The position numbers and the translations under genes were made by a program. This document shows, in pieces, positions 8,215 through 16,183 of a stretch of 64,000 bases of DNA. The stretch is taken from the NCBI GenBank assembly GCA_963829485.1, contig CAWHIK010000008.1, forward strand, positions 248,001 through 312,000, in the 5' to 3' direction. The number at the start of each line of letters is the position of its first letter. Within the stretch, counting starts at the first letter, position 1. Under the pieces are notes generated by a model. It was not told the origin of the DNA, did no database searches, and saw nothing but the letters and a program-made list of their open reading frames with translations. This DNA comes from JBGPQJ01 sp963829485 (GTDB lineage Bacteria > Chloroflexota > Anaerolineae > Anaerolineales > Villigracilaceae).

Positions 8215-8267
8215 ACTAAAAACAAGAGGCATTGGAATGTGTAGTTAAAAACAATCCCAATGCCTCT
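8215..8267 (-). terminator. Terminator hairpin of the GlyA-GcvT gene, overlapping the DpnI-like 5' region
   Basis: AGAGGCATTGG (8225-8235) and CCAATGCCTCT (8257-8267) form a perfect 11-bp stem. On the minus strand the stem is followed by TTGTTTTTAG (8214-8223), a reasonable T tract. It would end the transcript coming from 8284-11443 before it enters the DpnI-like gene. Confidence 0.65.
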
Positions 8268-8283
8268 CTTTGTGGAGTAATCA

Positions 8284-11200
8284 CTACCCCTTCGGGAATC
8301 TACTCACCACCTTGGCAGGCGTGGGCGGTTTGTCCACTGTGAAATCCTGCGCCTTTTGCAGGGCACCTCCCTGATGAATGCCGATGGCGGTCCCATCAAC
8401 GGCGTATCTCAACTCGAGATAGGCCTGACCCGTCAGGAAGCGCTCCGCGTCCACGGCGCAGGAGGTCACCCAGCCGATGCGCTCACCGCTCGCGTTGACC
8501 ACCGGGTCGCCGTTGTGCGCCATGCGCACGCGCTGCTCGTCGAAGCGGAAGCGCACGACCACACCTTTGCGCTCCTTCTCGCGCGCAAGGTACGCCTCGC
8601 GCCCGATGAACCACGGCTTGTACGGCTTGACGTAGGAACCGAATCCGCCTTCCGCCACGCCCAGGTCGCGCTCCTCGAATTTTCCGGAGCCGAGTCCCAT
8701 CTCGTGACCGTACAGCGGCAGTCCCGCTTCCGTTCGCAGGGAGTCGCGCGCGCCCAGCCCGATCGCCTTGACGCCGAACGATGCGCCAAACTTCAAAATC
8801 GCGTTCCAAAAGTCCACGGCGCGGTCAGGGTGGACGAACAGCTCGAAGGCCATCTTCTCGCCCGTGTAGCCGGTGCGCGAGACGATCAGGTCGAAGCCGC
8901 CGACGACCGCGTCGCACAACTCCGTCCGCTTGAGTTTCATGATTCGGGCGCGCGTCTTGTCATCCACGCCCATCGCCAGCAGAATGTCGCGGCTCTTCGG
9001 TCCCTGCAGGGCGATGTCGATGCGCATGTCCTTGCCCGATTTCGGATCGCGCAGGTTGCGGATGTCCGCTTCGTAGCCATAGGTCCGCGCCCAGGGTTTC
9101 CTGTTGTCGATCTTCACCTTGCCATCCCGCACCGAAAGGAACCACGTGCGGTCCTTGTCGTCGTTGGAGGCATTGACCACCACCAGGTACTTGTCCCGGG
9201 CGCGGCGGTAGACCAGCGTGTCGTCGATCACATCCGCATCGGGCGTGAGGAACTGACTGTACAGGCTCTCGCCGGGCTGCAGCCCGCCGCAGTCGTTGGC
9301 GCAGATCGAATCGAGGAACGAGGCCGCGTCCGGTCCCTTTACTTCGTACACGCCCATGTGCGAGACGTCAAACAATCCCGCCGCCTGCCGCGTGGCGAGG
9401 TGCTCCTCCACGACGGAGGAATACCAGACCGGCATATCCCAGCCCGCGAACGGGACCATCTTCGCGCCCATGGATTTGTGCGCCTCGTGCAGGCGGGTGT
9501 ATTGGACGGGAGGATTCTCGGGTTCGACCCATTTAAACGGCGGCGGAGGCGAGACGTGCAACCCGCCGGCCTGGTCGCCGATGAACCAGGGTTTGTCTTG
9601 TCCTGTGGGCGAGCTGGGTGAAGCATGCTTCGCCCCCGCCCGCTTCGCGTCCATAACGACAAACGGACCCGGCATGCGCGAGGCGGAGAAATCCTTTTCG
9701 CCGTCGAGGTTGAACGAGGTATAGCCGTCCGACAGGTCGCGCAGCCACGTCCCCACCACGCCAGCCTTCGCAGCCGGAACCTGCAACTGGTAGGTCTGGT
9801 CGTTCACCTTGACGAGCGTTCCTTTCACCACACCCAGAGGTGTGGCAATCGAGGTCGGCTGCGATTGACCCTTTTTCAATGCGGAGAGGTCGCTCGAGGC
9901 GGCGTAATCCAGCATCTGTCGTATGCGAAGTCCGCTTAACTCAAAGACACCGGTCGTAGATTTATCATCCACAAAATAGAAATGCGGATACCCGCTCGGC
10001 TTGACCTTGAAATCGACTCCCGCCTTCTCCGCCAGTTTGCGGACCTTGAGCCGGGCATCGTTCAGCACGTTGAAGTCCAACTTCGCGCGGCGGACGCGTC
10101 CCTTGTGCGGAGTGTCCACGCTGTGCGGCGCGCAGGCCAGCAGCACGTCAGCCATGATATCCACGAGGGCGCGGGTCTTCTTCTCGTCGAAGCCGCGCTG
10201 CGTGATCCACGGCGTGCCGAGGCGGATACCGCTCGGGTCGGCGGAGTTCTTGTCGCCGGGGATGGTGTTGCGGTTGACGACGATGCCCACGAGATCGAGG
10301 ATGCGCGCGGCCATATCGCCGCTCAGCTTCGTGCCATCACCTGCCCCCTTCAGGAGGTCACCTTTGACCGATGGTCACGTCCACGTTGACAAGGTGGCAG
10401 TCCGTGCCGCCAAACGGGACTCGCAGTCCGCGCTTCTTGAACTGGTCGGCCATCGCCTTGGCATTCTTCAGGGTCTGTGCCTGCAGTTTCTTGAACTGTG
10501 CGGTCTGCGCCAGCTTGAAGGTCAGCGCCAGCGCGGCGAAGATATGCACATGCGGTCCGCCCTGCTCGCCGGGGAACACCCCCCTGTCGATCTTTTTGGC
10601 GATGGCCGGATCGGTGGTCAGCAGCACCGCCCCGCGCGGGCCGTCCAGCGACTTGTGCGTGGTGGACATGGTCACGTGGGCATGTCCGATCGGCGAGGGG
10701 ACGACGCCCGCTGCGACCAGCCCGCCGATGTGCGAAATGTCCGCCAGGAAGTACGCGCCGACCTCGTCCGCAATGGCGCGGAACTTCTTCCAGTCGGGAA
10801 CCCATGAGTAAGAGGAGTATCCCGCGATGATGAGTTTCGGCTTCGTTTCAAGCGCCAGTGCGCGAATTTTGCCGTAATCCAGCTTTTCATTCTCGTCCAC
10901 GGTGTAATGCACTGCCTTGTACCATTTGCCGCTGCGGTTGACCGACGAACCGTGCGAGAGGTGGCCGCCGTGCAGCAGGTTAAGTCCCATCACGGTGTCG
11001 CCGAGGTTGATCAAGGCTTGATAGACCGCGTTGTTGGCGGGTCCGCCCGAGTGCGCCTGCACGTTGACGAAGATTTTGTCCGCGCTGAAGCCATTGGCGG
11101 CGAACGTCTCAGCCGCGCGGCGGCAGGCCAGCAACTCGATGAAATCGGCGTATTCCACACCTTTATAGTAGCGCGGGTCGCTGTGACGGCGGTACTCCGC

Positions 11201-11443
11201 CAGGCGGGCGGGGTAGTCGAGGATGTCCTCTTCCGTCATCGATCGCATTTGGTCATCAGGGTAGCCTTCCGCATAGATATTCTGGAAGGCGGTGCTCAAC
11301 GCCTCGCGTACCGCTAAAGGTGCCTGGCTTTCGGATGCGATGAGGATCAGCTTGCGAGCCTGGCGTTCTGCCTCGAGCCGGGATAGTTCATAGACATTCG
11401 GGTCGAGGTCCTTCAGGCTGCCGCGGAAAAGATAATCAGACAT
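8284..11443 (-). CDS. glyA-gcvT: Fused serine hydroxymethyltransferase / glycine-cleavage T-protein, with a frameshift at about 10369
   Basis: ATG at 11443 with an AGGAG box. The N-terminal half is SHMT: LILIASES near residue 30, the PLP-binding lysine in TTHKSLDG (about residue 264), and later GDGTKLSGDMAARI and NTIPGDKN. The C-terminal about 400 residues are an aminomethyltransferase (PFAGWDMPVWY, FDVSHMG, GLGARDSLRTEAGLPLYGHEM). A linker domain of about 200 residues lies between. SHMT makes 5,10-methylene-tetrahydrofolate from serine; GcvT makes it from glycine's aminomethyl group, so the fusion puts both one-carbon steps in one chain. As given, the first frame stops at TGA (10358-10360) right after DVTIGQR, while the next frame reads KGDLLKGAGDGTKL straight on. 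Removing one G near 10369 restores one open frame of about 1053 residues. No stand-alone gcvH or gcvP is present nearby. Confidence 0.85.
9616..9635. repeat. 20-bp near-perfect palindrome inside the GlyA-GcvT gene
   Basis: GGGTGAAGCATGCTTCGCCC is a palindrome with one mismatched pair. It encodes part of a low-complexity stretch (AGAKHASPSSPTGQ) in the linker between the two enzymes, which suggests an in-frame repeat insertion. Confidence 0.5.
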
Positions 11444-11623
11444 GTTAGTCTCCTGGTTAGATAGTCGCTTGTCCAATAGTCTGACCGTCCATCCCGAATG
11501 TGGCTATGAGACTGGACGGCTGGCAGACTGTAAGACAATGATGAATTGTAGGACGGATTGATAAAGCGGGCAAGTGAGAAAATACATATATCCCACTGGA
11601 CAGGGAATTGGCAATCCAGCCTC

Positions 11624-11654
11624 TTGACTCTCCCTCCGCTGGAGGGTGTATAAC
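11624..11654 (+). promoter_or_regulatory. MerR-type promoter/operator with 19-bp spacer
   Basis: TTGACT at 11624-11629 and TATAAC at 11649-11654 are separated by 19 bases instead of 17. The spacer holds the dyad CCCTCC-GCT-GGAGGG (11632-11646). Overlong spacers with a central dyad are the hallmark of promoters that MerR-family proteins switch on by untwisting DNA. It directly precedes the merR-type gene at 11675, so autoregulation is likely. Confidence 0.85.
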
Positions 11655-11674
11655 ACACTCTGGAGGCCCTCCAC

Positions 11675-12493
11675 ATGATCCGGATCGGAGACTTTTCCAC
11701 CATCAGCCGTGTCTCAATCAAGACGCTGCGCTACTACGACGAATTGGGTTTGCTCAAACCTGTGAGCGTGGATTCCGTCACGGGCTACCGCTTCTACGAA
11801 CACCGGCAGCTTTCCACCCTCCACCGCATACTGGCGCTCAAAGACCTGGGGTTCTCGCTCGAGGAGATCGGCCACCTCCTCCATGACGGCTTGTCCACGG
11901 AACAGATGCGCGGGATGCTCAAACTGAGGCAAACGGAAGCCCAGCAGAGGGTTCAGGAGGAGACGGAACGCCTGCAGCGGGTCGAGGTCCGGCTGAAACA
12001 ACTCGAACAGGAGAATACCATGTCCAGTTATGACGTAGTGATCAAGCAGGTAGAAAAAATGAAAGTCGCCTCGGTGCGCGGCGTGGTCCCCACCCCGCCT
12101 GAGCAGGGACCGCTGTGGGGCGAACTGGAGGGATACCTCGGGAAGCAGCGGGTGAAACCTTGCGGCCCATGTCTCAGCCTTTACCATGACGAGGGGTACA
12201 GGGAGCACGACTGGGATATCGAGGTCTGCGAGCCTGTCACGGCGGACGTCAAGGAAGCGGGGCGCGTCAAGGTGCATGAACTGCCGGCTGTCGAAACGAT
12301 GGCCTGCACGGTCCATCACGGTCCCTTCGTCACGATCGGCGAAAGCTATAACGCCCTGGGCCATTGGATCGACGAGAACAGCTACCGCATTGTCGGACCG
12401 GCGCGCGAAGTGTACCTGCGGCCGTCTGAGAACGGGAGCCAGACCGACTCCGAAACCGTAACCGAGATTCAGTTCCCGGTCCAAAAAGCCTAA
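11675..12493 (+). CDS. MerR-family regulator with GyrI-like effector-binding domain (BmrR/BltR type)
   Basis: A 272-residue protein. Residues 1-70 are the winged helix-turn-helix (IGDFSTISRVSIKTLRYYDELGLLKP), followed by a long coiled-coil helix at about 75-115 (Gln/Glu/Arg-rich) that dimerises MerR proteins, and then from about 120 to 270 a GyrI-like/BmrR C-terminal domain that binds bulky hydrophobic or cationic ligands. There are no metal-binding Cys clusters of the MerR or CueR kind. The start has a CTGGAGG box. The gene has a MerR-type promoter just upstream and a strong terminator after its stop, so it forms a self-regulated single-gene unit; no efflux pump gene lies next to it, so the regulated target is unknown. 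Confidence 0.92.
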   Translation: MIRIGDFSTISRVSIKTLRYYDELGLLKPVSVDSVTGYRFYEHRQLSTLHRILALKDLGFSLEEIGHLLHDGLSTEQMRGMLKLRQTEAQQRVQEETERLQRVEVRLKQLEQENTMSSYDVVIKQVEKMKVASVRGVVPTPPEQGPLWGELEGYLGKQRVKPCGPCLSLYHDEGYREHDWDIEVCEPVTADVKEAGRVKVHELPAVETMACTVHHGPFVTIGESYNALGHWIDENSYRIVGPAREVYLRPSENGSQTDSETVTEIQFPVQKA

Positions 12494-12516
12494 CGGTTAA
12501 CACAAATCCCCCCCGG

Positions 12517-12549
12517 CCAGTGAGGTGCGGCACGCATCTCACTGGTTTT
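12517..12549 (+). terminator. Rho-independent terminator after the MerR gene
   Basis: A 12-bp stem (CCAGTGAGGTGC with GCATCTCACTGG, one G-T pair) around a 5-base loop, followed by TTTT and TGTT. Confidence 0.8.
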
Positions 12550-12577
12550 GTTACTCCCGCGGGTTGAGATGTACAAT
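12548..12577 (+). promoter_or_regulatory. Candidate promoter of the kinase-peptidase-aminotransferase gene
   Basis: TTGTTA at 12548-12553, an 18-base spacer, TACAAT at 12572-12577. It begins within the T run of the preceding terminator. GGGAGAAG lies 4-10 bases before the ATG at 12601. Confidence 0.45.
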
Positions 12578-12600
12578 AAAGCATCACACGGGAGAAGACC

Positions 12601-15600
12601 ATGTCCATCGTTGAACATGCCCCAAAATTCGATCTCGATTCCGCCAGTCGCCTGGCAAGAGACCTTTACGGCCTCGAAGCCTCCGCTATCTGCCTGCCCA
12701 GCGAGCGGGACCAGAATTTTCTTCTGGAAACAGCCAGCGGAGAGCGGTTCGTGCTCAAGATGGCCAACGCCACCGAAGAGCGCACGATGCTTGAGGCGCA
12801 GAACAGAGTAATGGATCATCTCTCGAAACACATTGACCTGTGCCCAAAAGTTATCCCTGCAAAAAACGGAGAGGAAATCACGATAGCAGAATCAGAAAAC
12901 GGCGCAAATCATTTTGTCCGGCTGGTAACCTACCTCCCCGGCACACCGCTGGGTAAAGTCAAGCGCCGCTCGCCTGCACTGTTGCATGACCTTGGTACCA
13001 AAATCGGTCAGATGGATGTTGCCCTGCAGGGTTTCGATCATCCCACTCTGCACCGCGACTTTCACTGGGACCTCGCCAACGGGCTGAGCATCATCCGCCG
13101 TAATGCCGGCTTGATCGGCGACACTGAACTACGAGGGCTTGTCACAAAACTTGCAGACGAGTTTGAGAAGAATACCACTCCTCTCCTGCCGAAGTTGCGC
13201 ACCAGCGTCATCCACAACGATGCCAACGACTATAACATCCTGGTCGGCGGCGGCTCGGACCTGTATACCCGAAACCAAAGTGTTGTGGGGCTGATCGATT
13301 TCGGCGATATGGTCCACAGCTACACCGTCAGCGACCTTGCCTTGGCTATCGCCTATGCCATCCTGGACCAACCGGACCCGCTGTCCGTTGCAGCACAAAT
13401 CGTCCGCGGATATCATTCCGCATTCCCGTTGTTCGAGGACGAGATCTCGGTCGTGTTCGGACTGGTGACCTTGCGCCTGTGCCAGAGCGTTGCGGTTGCC
13501 GCGGAACAGCAAAAGCTCCAGCCCGAAAATGACTACCTTGGAATCAGCCAGCAATCCATTCGAAAAAGCCTTCCGGAACTGGCAAAAATCCCTCCGCGGC
13601 TGGCGGAAGCGGTATTCCGCGAAGCCTGCGGGCTGACGCCTGTCCGCAGCAGTCCGTACATCACCGACTGGCTGCGTGAACATGCCGACGAATTTGGACC
13701 TGTGCTGGAACCGGACATCCGCACCAACCCGGTGGTTGTCCTCGACTTGAGCATGGGCAGCCCGCTTCTGAGCGCGGATCCCGCACAGAACGCGGAACCC
13801 CGGCTGACACCGCGTTTCGCTGAAGTCATGGCTCAAGCGGAAGTCAAAGTTGCCATTGGGCAGTACGACGAGGCACGCTATCTTTACACCTCACCAGCCT
13901 TTGCCACTGGCAGCGGTCCGACCGACGAAACACGCACAATCCATCTCGGCCTCGACCTGTTCACTGAGGCAGGCACATCGGTTTACGCCCCGCTGGACGG
14001 GACCGTCTTTGCTTTTGCCGACAATGCAGATCCGCAGGATTACGGTCCGGTCATCGTGCTGCATCACCAAACGGGAAGCGGCGAGAGCTTTTACACGCTA
14101 TACGGCCACCTGGACCGGGAATCGCTGCCTGCGCTGAAAGTTGGAGATGCTGTCCTGAAGGGTCAGCGGCTGGCGGCGATCGGCAGCCCCGAAGTCAACG
14201 GCGGATGGACTCCGCACCTGCATTTCCAGGTCATTACCGACCTGCTCGATCTCGGCTGTGATTTCCCCGGTGTGGCACGCCCCAGTCAGCGCGAGGTCTG
14301 GAAAAGCCTGTGCCCCGACCCGAACTTGATCCTTGGCATCCCCGCGCATTTATTTCCGTCGAAAGCGCCAACTAAAGTGGAGACACTCTCCATCCGCCGG
14401 CAGCGACTCGGAGGCAACCTGAGCATCGCCTACCGTGATCCGGTCAAGATCGTGCGCGGCTGGAAGCAGTATCTCTTCGACGACGAAGGCCGCCGTTACA
14501 TTGACGCTTACAACAATGTTGCGCATGTCGGACATTCCCATCCGCGCGTGGTGGAAGCCGGGCGGCAGCAGATGGGCGTGCTGAACACCAACACGCGCTA
14601 CCTGCACGACTCCATCAATCGTTATGCTGAACGGTTGACATCCCTGCTGCCGGAGCCGCTGCGCGTGTGCTATTTCGTCAACTCGGGCAGCGAGGCTAAC
14701 GAGCTTGCGCTGCGGTTGGCGCGGACATACACCCGTCAACGCGACTTGATCGTGCTGGAAGCTGCCTATCACGGCAACTCAACGACTCTGATCGACATCA
14801 GTCCCTACAAACACAACGGTCCCGGCGGGACCGGCGCGCCGGACTGGGTGCACGCTGTTCCCATCCCGGATGACTACCGCGGCTCGTATAAACGCGGCGA
14901 CCCGCAGGCGGGTGAAAAATACGCCAGGCATGTTGCTGAATCGATTGCCAGCATCAAAAAAATGGGGCACGGTCTGGCAGGTTTTATAGCCGAATCGCTG
15001 CCCAGTGTAGGCGGGCAGATCATCCTGCCCTCGGGGTATCTCGCGGATGTCTACCGATATGTCCATGAAGCTGGAGGTGTATGCATCGCCGATGAAGTGC
15101 AGACAGGCTTCGGACGCATCGGCACGCATTTCTGGGGTTTCGAGCTGCAGGGTGTGACGCCGGACATCGTCGTTCTGGGCAAGCCGATCGGCAACGGGCA
15201 TCCCATCGGCGCGGTCATCACCACTCCGGCCATCGCGGACGCGTTCAACAACGGCATGGAATTCTTCAGCACCTTTGGAGGCAACCCAGTCTCCTGTGCA
15301 ATCGGCCTGGAGGTGCTGGATGTCGTGCGCGATGAAGGCTTGCAGGAACATGCCTCGCACGTCGGAGCGCGGATGCTGGCTGGAATGCAGCCATTTGTGG
15401 AAAAATATCTGCTTGTCGGGGATGTGCGCGGGTCGGGGTTGTTCCTGGGCGTCGAGTTGGTCCGCGACCGCGAAACGCTGGAGCCGGCTGCGGATGAGGC
15501 TTCCTTCGTCGTCAACCGTCTGCGCGATCACGGCATCCTGCTCGGCACGGACGGACCTTATCATAATGTGGTCAAGATTCGCCCACCCATGCCGTTTGAT

Positions 15601-15663
15601 GAATCGAATGCCGATTTTCTGGTGTGGACTTTCGAAAAGATCTTGAAGGAAGATCTCCAATAG
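12601..15663 (+). CDS. Three-domain protein: aminoglycoside-phosphotransferase-like kinase, M23-like domain, class III aminotransferase
   Basis: A 1020-residue single chain. Residues 1-340 are an APH/choline-kinase-type kinase with catalytic loop HNDANDYN (His205, Asp210, Asn212) and metal-binding IDFGD (Asp233), resembling hydroxylysine kinase. Residues about 430-560 are a lysostaphin/M23-type beta domain with His448-x3-Asp452 and HLH (His539, His541), so all zinc ligands appear present. Residues about 600-1015 are a class III PLP-dependent transferase with DEVQTGFGR and the PLP lysine at 861 in LGKPIGNG, closest in style to phospho-amine phospho-lyases. A kinase that phosphorylates a hydroxyamine and a lyase that removes the phosphate make a sensible pair. 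There is no signal peptide, so the M23 domain would be cytoplasmic; it may bind rather than cleave. It stands alone between a terminator and tRNA-Val. Confidence 0.9.
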   Translation: MSIVEHAPKFDLDSASRLARDLYGLEASAICLPSERDQNFLLETASGERFVLKMANATEERTMLEAQNRVMDHLSKHIDLCPKVIPAKNGEEITIAESENGANHFVRLVTYLPGTPLGKVKRRSPALLHDLGTKIGQMDVALQGFDHPTLHRDFHWDLANGLSIIRRNAGLIGDTELRGLVTKLADEFEKNTTPLLPKLRTSVIHNDANDYNILVGGGSDLYTRNQSVVGLIDFGDMVHSYTVSDLALAIAYAILDQPDPLSVAAQIVRGYHSAFPLFEDEISVVFGLVTLRLCQSVAVAAEQQKLQPENDYLGISQQSIRKSLPELAKIPPRLAEAVFREACGLTPVRSSPYITDWLREHADEFGPVLEPDIRTNPVVVLDLSMGSPLLSADPAQNAEPRLTPRFAEVMAQAEVKVAIGQYDEARYLYTSPAFATGSGPTDETRTIHLGLDLFTEAGTSVYAPLDGTVFAFADNADPQDYGPVIVLHHQTGSGESFYTLYGHLDRESLPALKVGDAVLKGQRLAAIGSPEVNGGWTPHLHFQVITDLLDLGCDFPGVARPSQREVWKSLCPDPNLILGIPAHLFPSKAPTKVETLSIRRQRLGGNLSIAYRDPVKIVRGWKQYLFDDEGRRYIDAYNNVAHVGHSHPRVVEAGRQQMGVLNTNTRYLHDSINRYAERLTSLLPEPLRVCYFVNSGSEANELALRLARTYTRQRDLIVLEAAYHGNSTTLIDISPYKHNGPGGTGAPDWVHAVPIPDDYRGSYKRGDPQAGEKYARHVAESIASIKKMGHGLAGFIAESLPSVGGQIILPSGYLADVYRYVHEAGGVCIADEVQTGFGRIGTHFWGFELQGVTPDIVVLGKPIGNGHPIGAVITTPAIADAFNNGMEFFSTFGGNPVSCAIGLEVLDVVRDEGLQEHASHVGARMLAGMQPFVEKYLLVGDVRGSGLFLGVELVRDRETLEPAADEASFVVNRLRDHGILLGTDGPYHNVVKIRPPMPFDESNADFLVWTFEKILKEDLQ

Positions 15664-15673
15664 AAATGGGAAA

Positions 15674-15693
15674 GGAACGGCGGTTGCCGTTCC
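15674..15693. terminator. Hairpin between the fusion gene and tRNA-Val
   Basis: GGAACGGC and GCCGTTCC pair (8 bp) around GGTT. The T-rich side (TTTCCC) lies on the minus strand, so it more likely ends the tRNA transcript than the fusion gene. Confidence 0.5.
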
Positions 15694-15702
15694 CAGAATG
15701 AT

Positions 15703-15779
15703 TGGTGGGCGCTAAGGGACTCGAACCCCTGACCTTCTCGGTGTAAGCGAGACGCTCTAACCAACTGAGCTAAGCGCCC
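15703..15779 (-). tRNA. tRNA-Val (anticodon TAC), CCA encoded
   Basis: On the minus strand a full cloverleaf reads from GGGCGCT (5' end at 15779), through D-arm AGCTCAGTTGGTTAGAGC, anticodon stem TCTCG/CGAGA with loop CTTACAC (anticodon TAC, decoding GTA), variable loop, T-arm with GGTTCGAGTCC, to AGCGCCC, discriminator A at 15706, and genome-encoded CCA (15703-15705). Confidence 0.96.
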
Positions 15780-15843
15780 GGATGGGCTATTCAATTGTGG
15801 GCGCTAACTCTGTGATTGCTTCGCAATCCCAGAGCGCTCTGCA

Positions 15844-15929
15844 GGGGACAGCGAACTCTGAGCCTTCTCGGTGTAAGCGAGACGATCAACCCATAGGGCG
15901 CTGCGCAACCAACTGAGCTACGTGTCCCC
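15844..15929 (-). pseudogene. tRNA-Val-like pseudogene, copy 1
   Basis: The minus strand has a 7-bp acceptor stem (GGGGACA/TGTCCCC), AGCTCAGTTGGTT of the D-arm, and an anticodon arm identical to tRNA-Val (TCTCG CTTACAC CGAGA). But the D-loop carries about 19 extra bases (GCGCAGCGCCCTATGGGTT), and the 3' half of the T-arm is missing, so a normal tRNA cannot form. Confidence 0.7.
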
Positions 15930-16010
15930 TTCAGGGGGAGCGGCCCGGATGAGCTATTCAATTGTGGGCGCTAACTCTGTGATTGCTTCGCAATCCCAGA
16001 GCGCTCTGCA

Positions 16011-16096
16011 GGGGACAGCGAACCCCTGACCTTCCCGGTGTAAGCGAGACGCTCAACCCATAGAGCGCAGCGCGACCAACTGAGCAACGTGCCCCC
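16011..16096 (-). pseudogene. tRNA-Val-like pseudogene, copy 2
   Basis: This has the same layout as copy 1. The acceptor stem reads GGGGGCA/TGTCCCC, still fully paired through one G-U. The anticodon stem also keeps pairing by one G-U. The same D-loop insertion and T-arm loss are present. Confidence 0.7.
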
Positions 16097-16183
16097 TTCA
16101 GGAGGAGCGGCTCAAGCGAGGGATATTATACCCGAATTGAATTTGTGCTAAACTAAATTCAGCAAAATGAACCGGAGGGTCAC

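Larger units (their letters stand above)
15781..16114. repeat. Two tandem 167-bp units derived from tRNA-Val
   Basis: The unit starting at 15781 recurs at 15948 with few differences. Each begins with GCTATTCAATTGTGGGCGCTAAC, a scrambled tRNA-Val 3' end, continues with a hairpin (GATTGC-TTC-GCAATC) and the palindrome AGAGCGCTCT, and ends in a tRNA-like segment with the intact tRNA-Val anticodon arm. The units lie immediately beside the 5' end of the real tRNA-Val gene. Confidence 0.85.

Noticed and set aside
8356..9621. 421-residue ORF on the plus strand opposite GlyA-GcvT
   Set aside because: It lies wholly inside the well-conserved fusion gene, its protein has a skewed Arg/Val/His/Ala composition with no motif, and such long shadow frames are common in GC-rich genes.
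10001..10811. 268- and 146-residue plus-strand ORFs opposite the SHMT half
   Set aside because: Antisense shadow frames of a recognisable enzyme, with no ribosome binding site or family resemblance.
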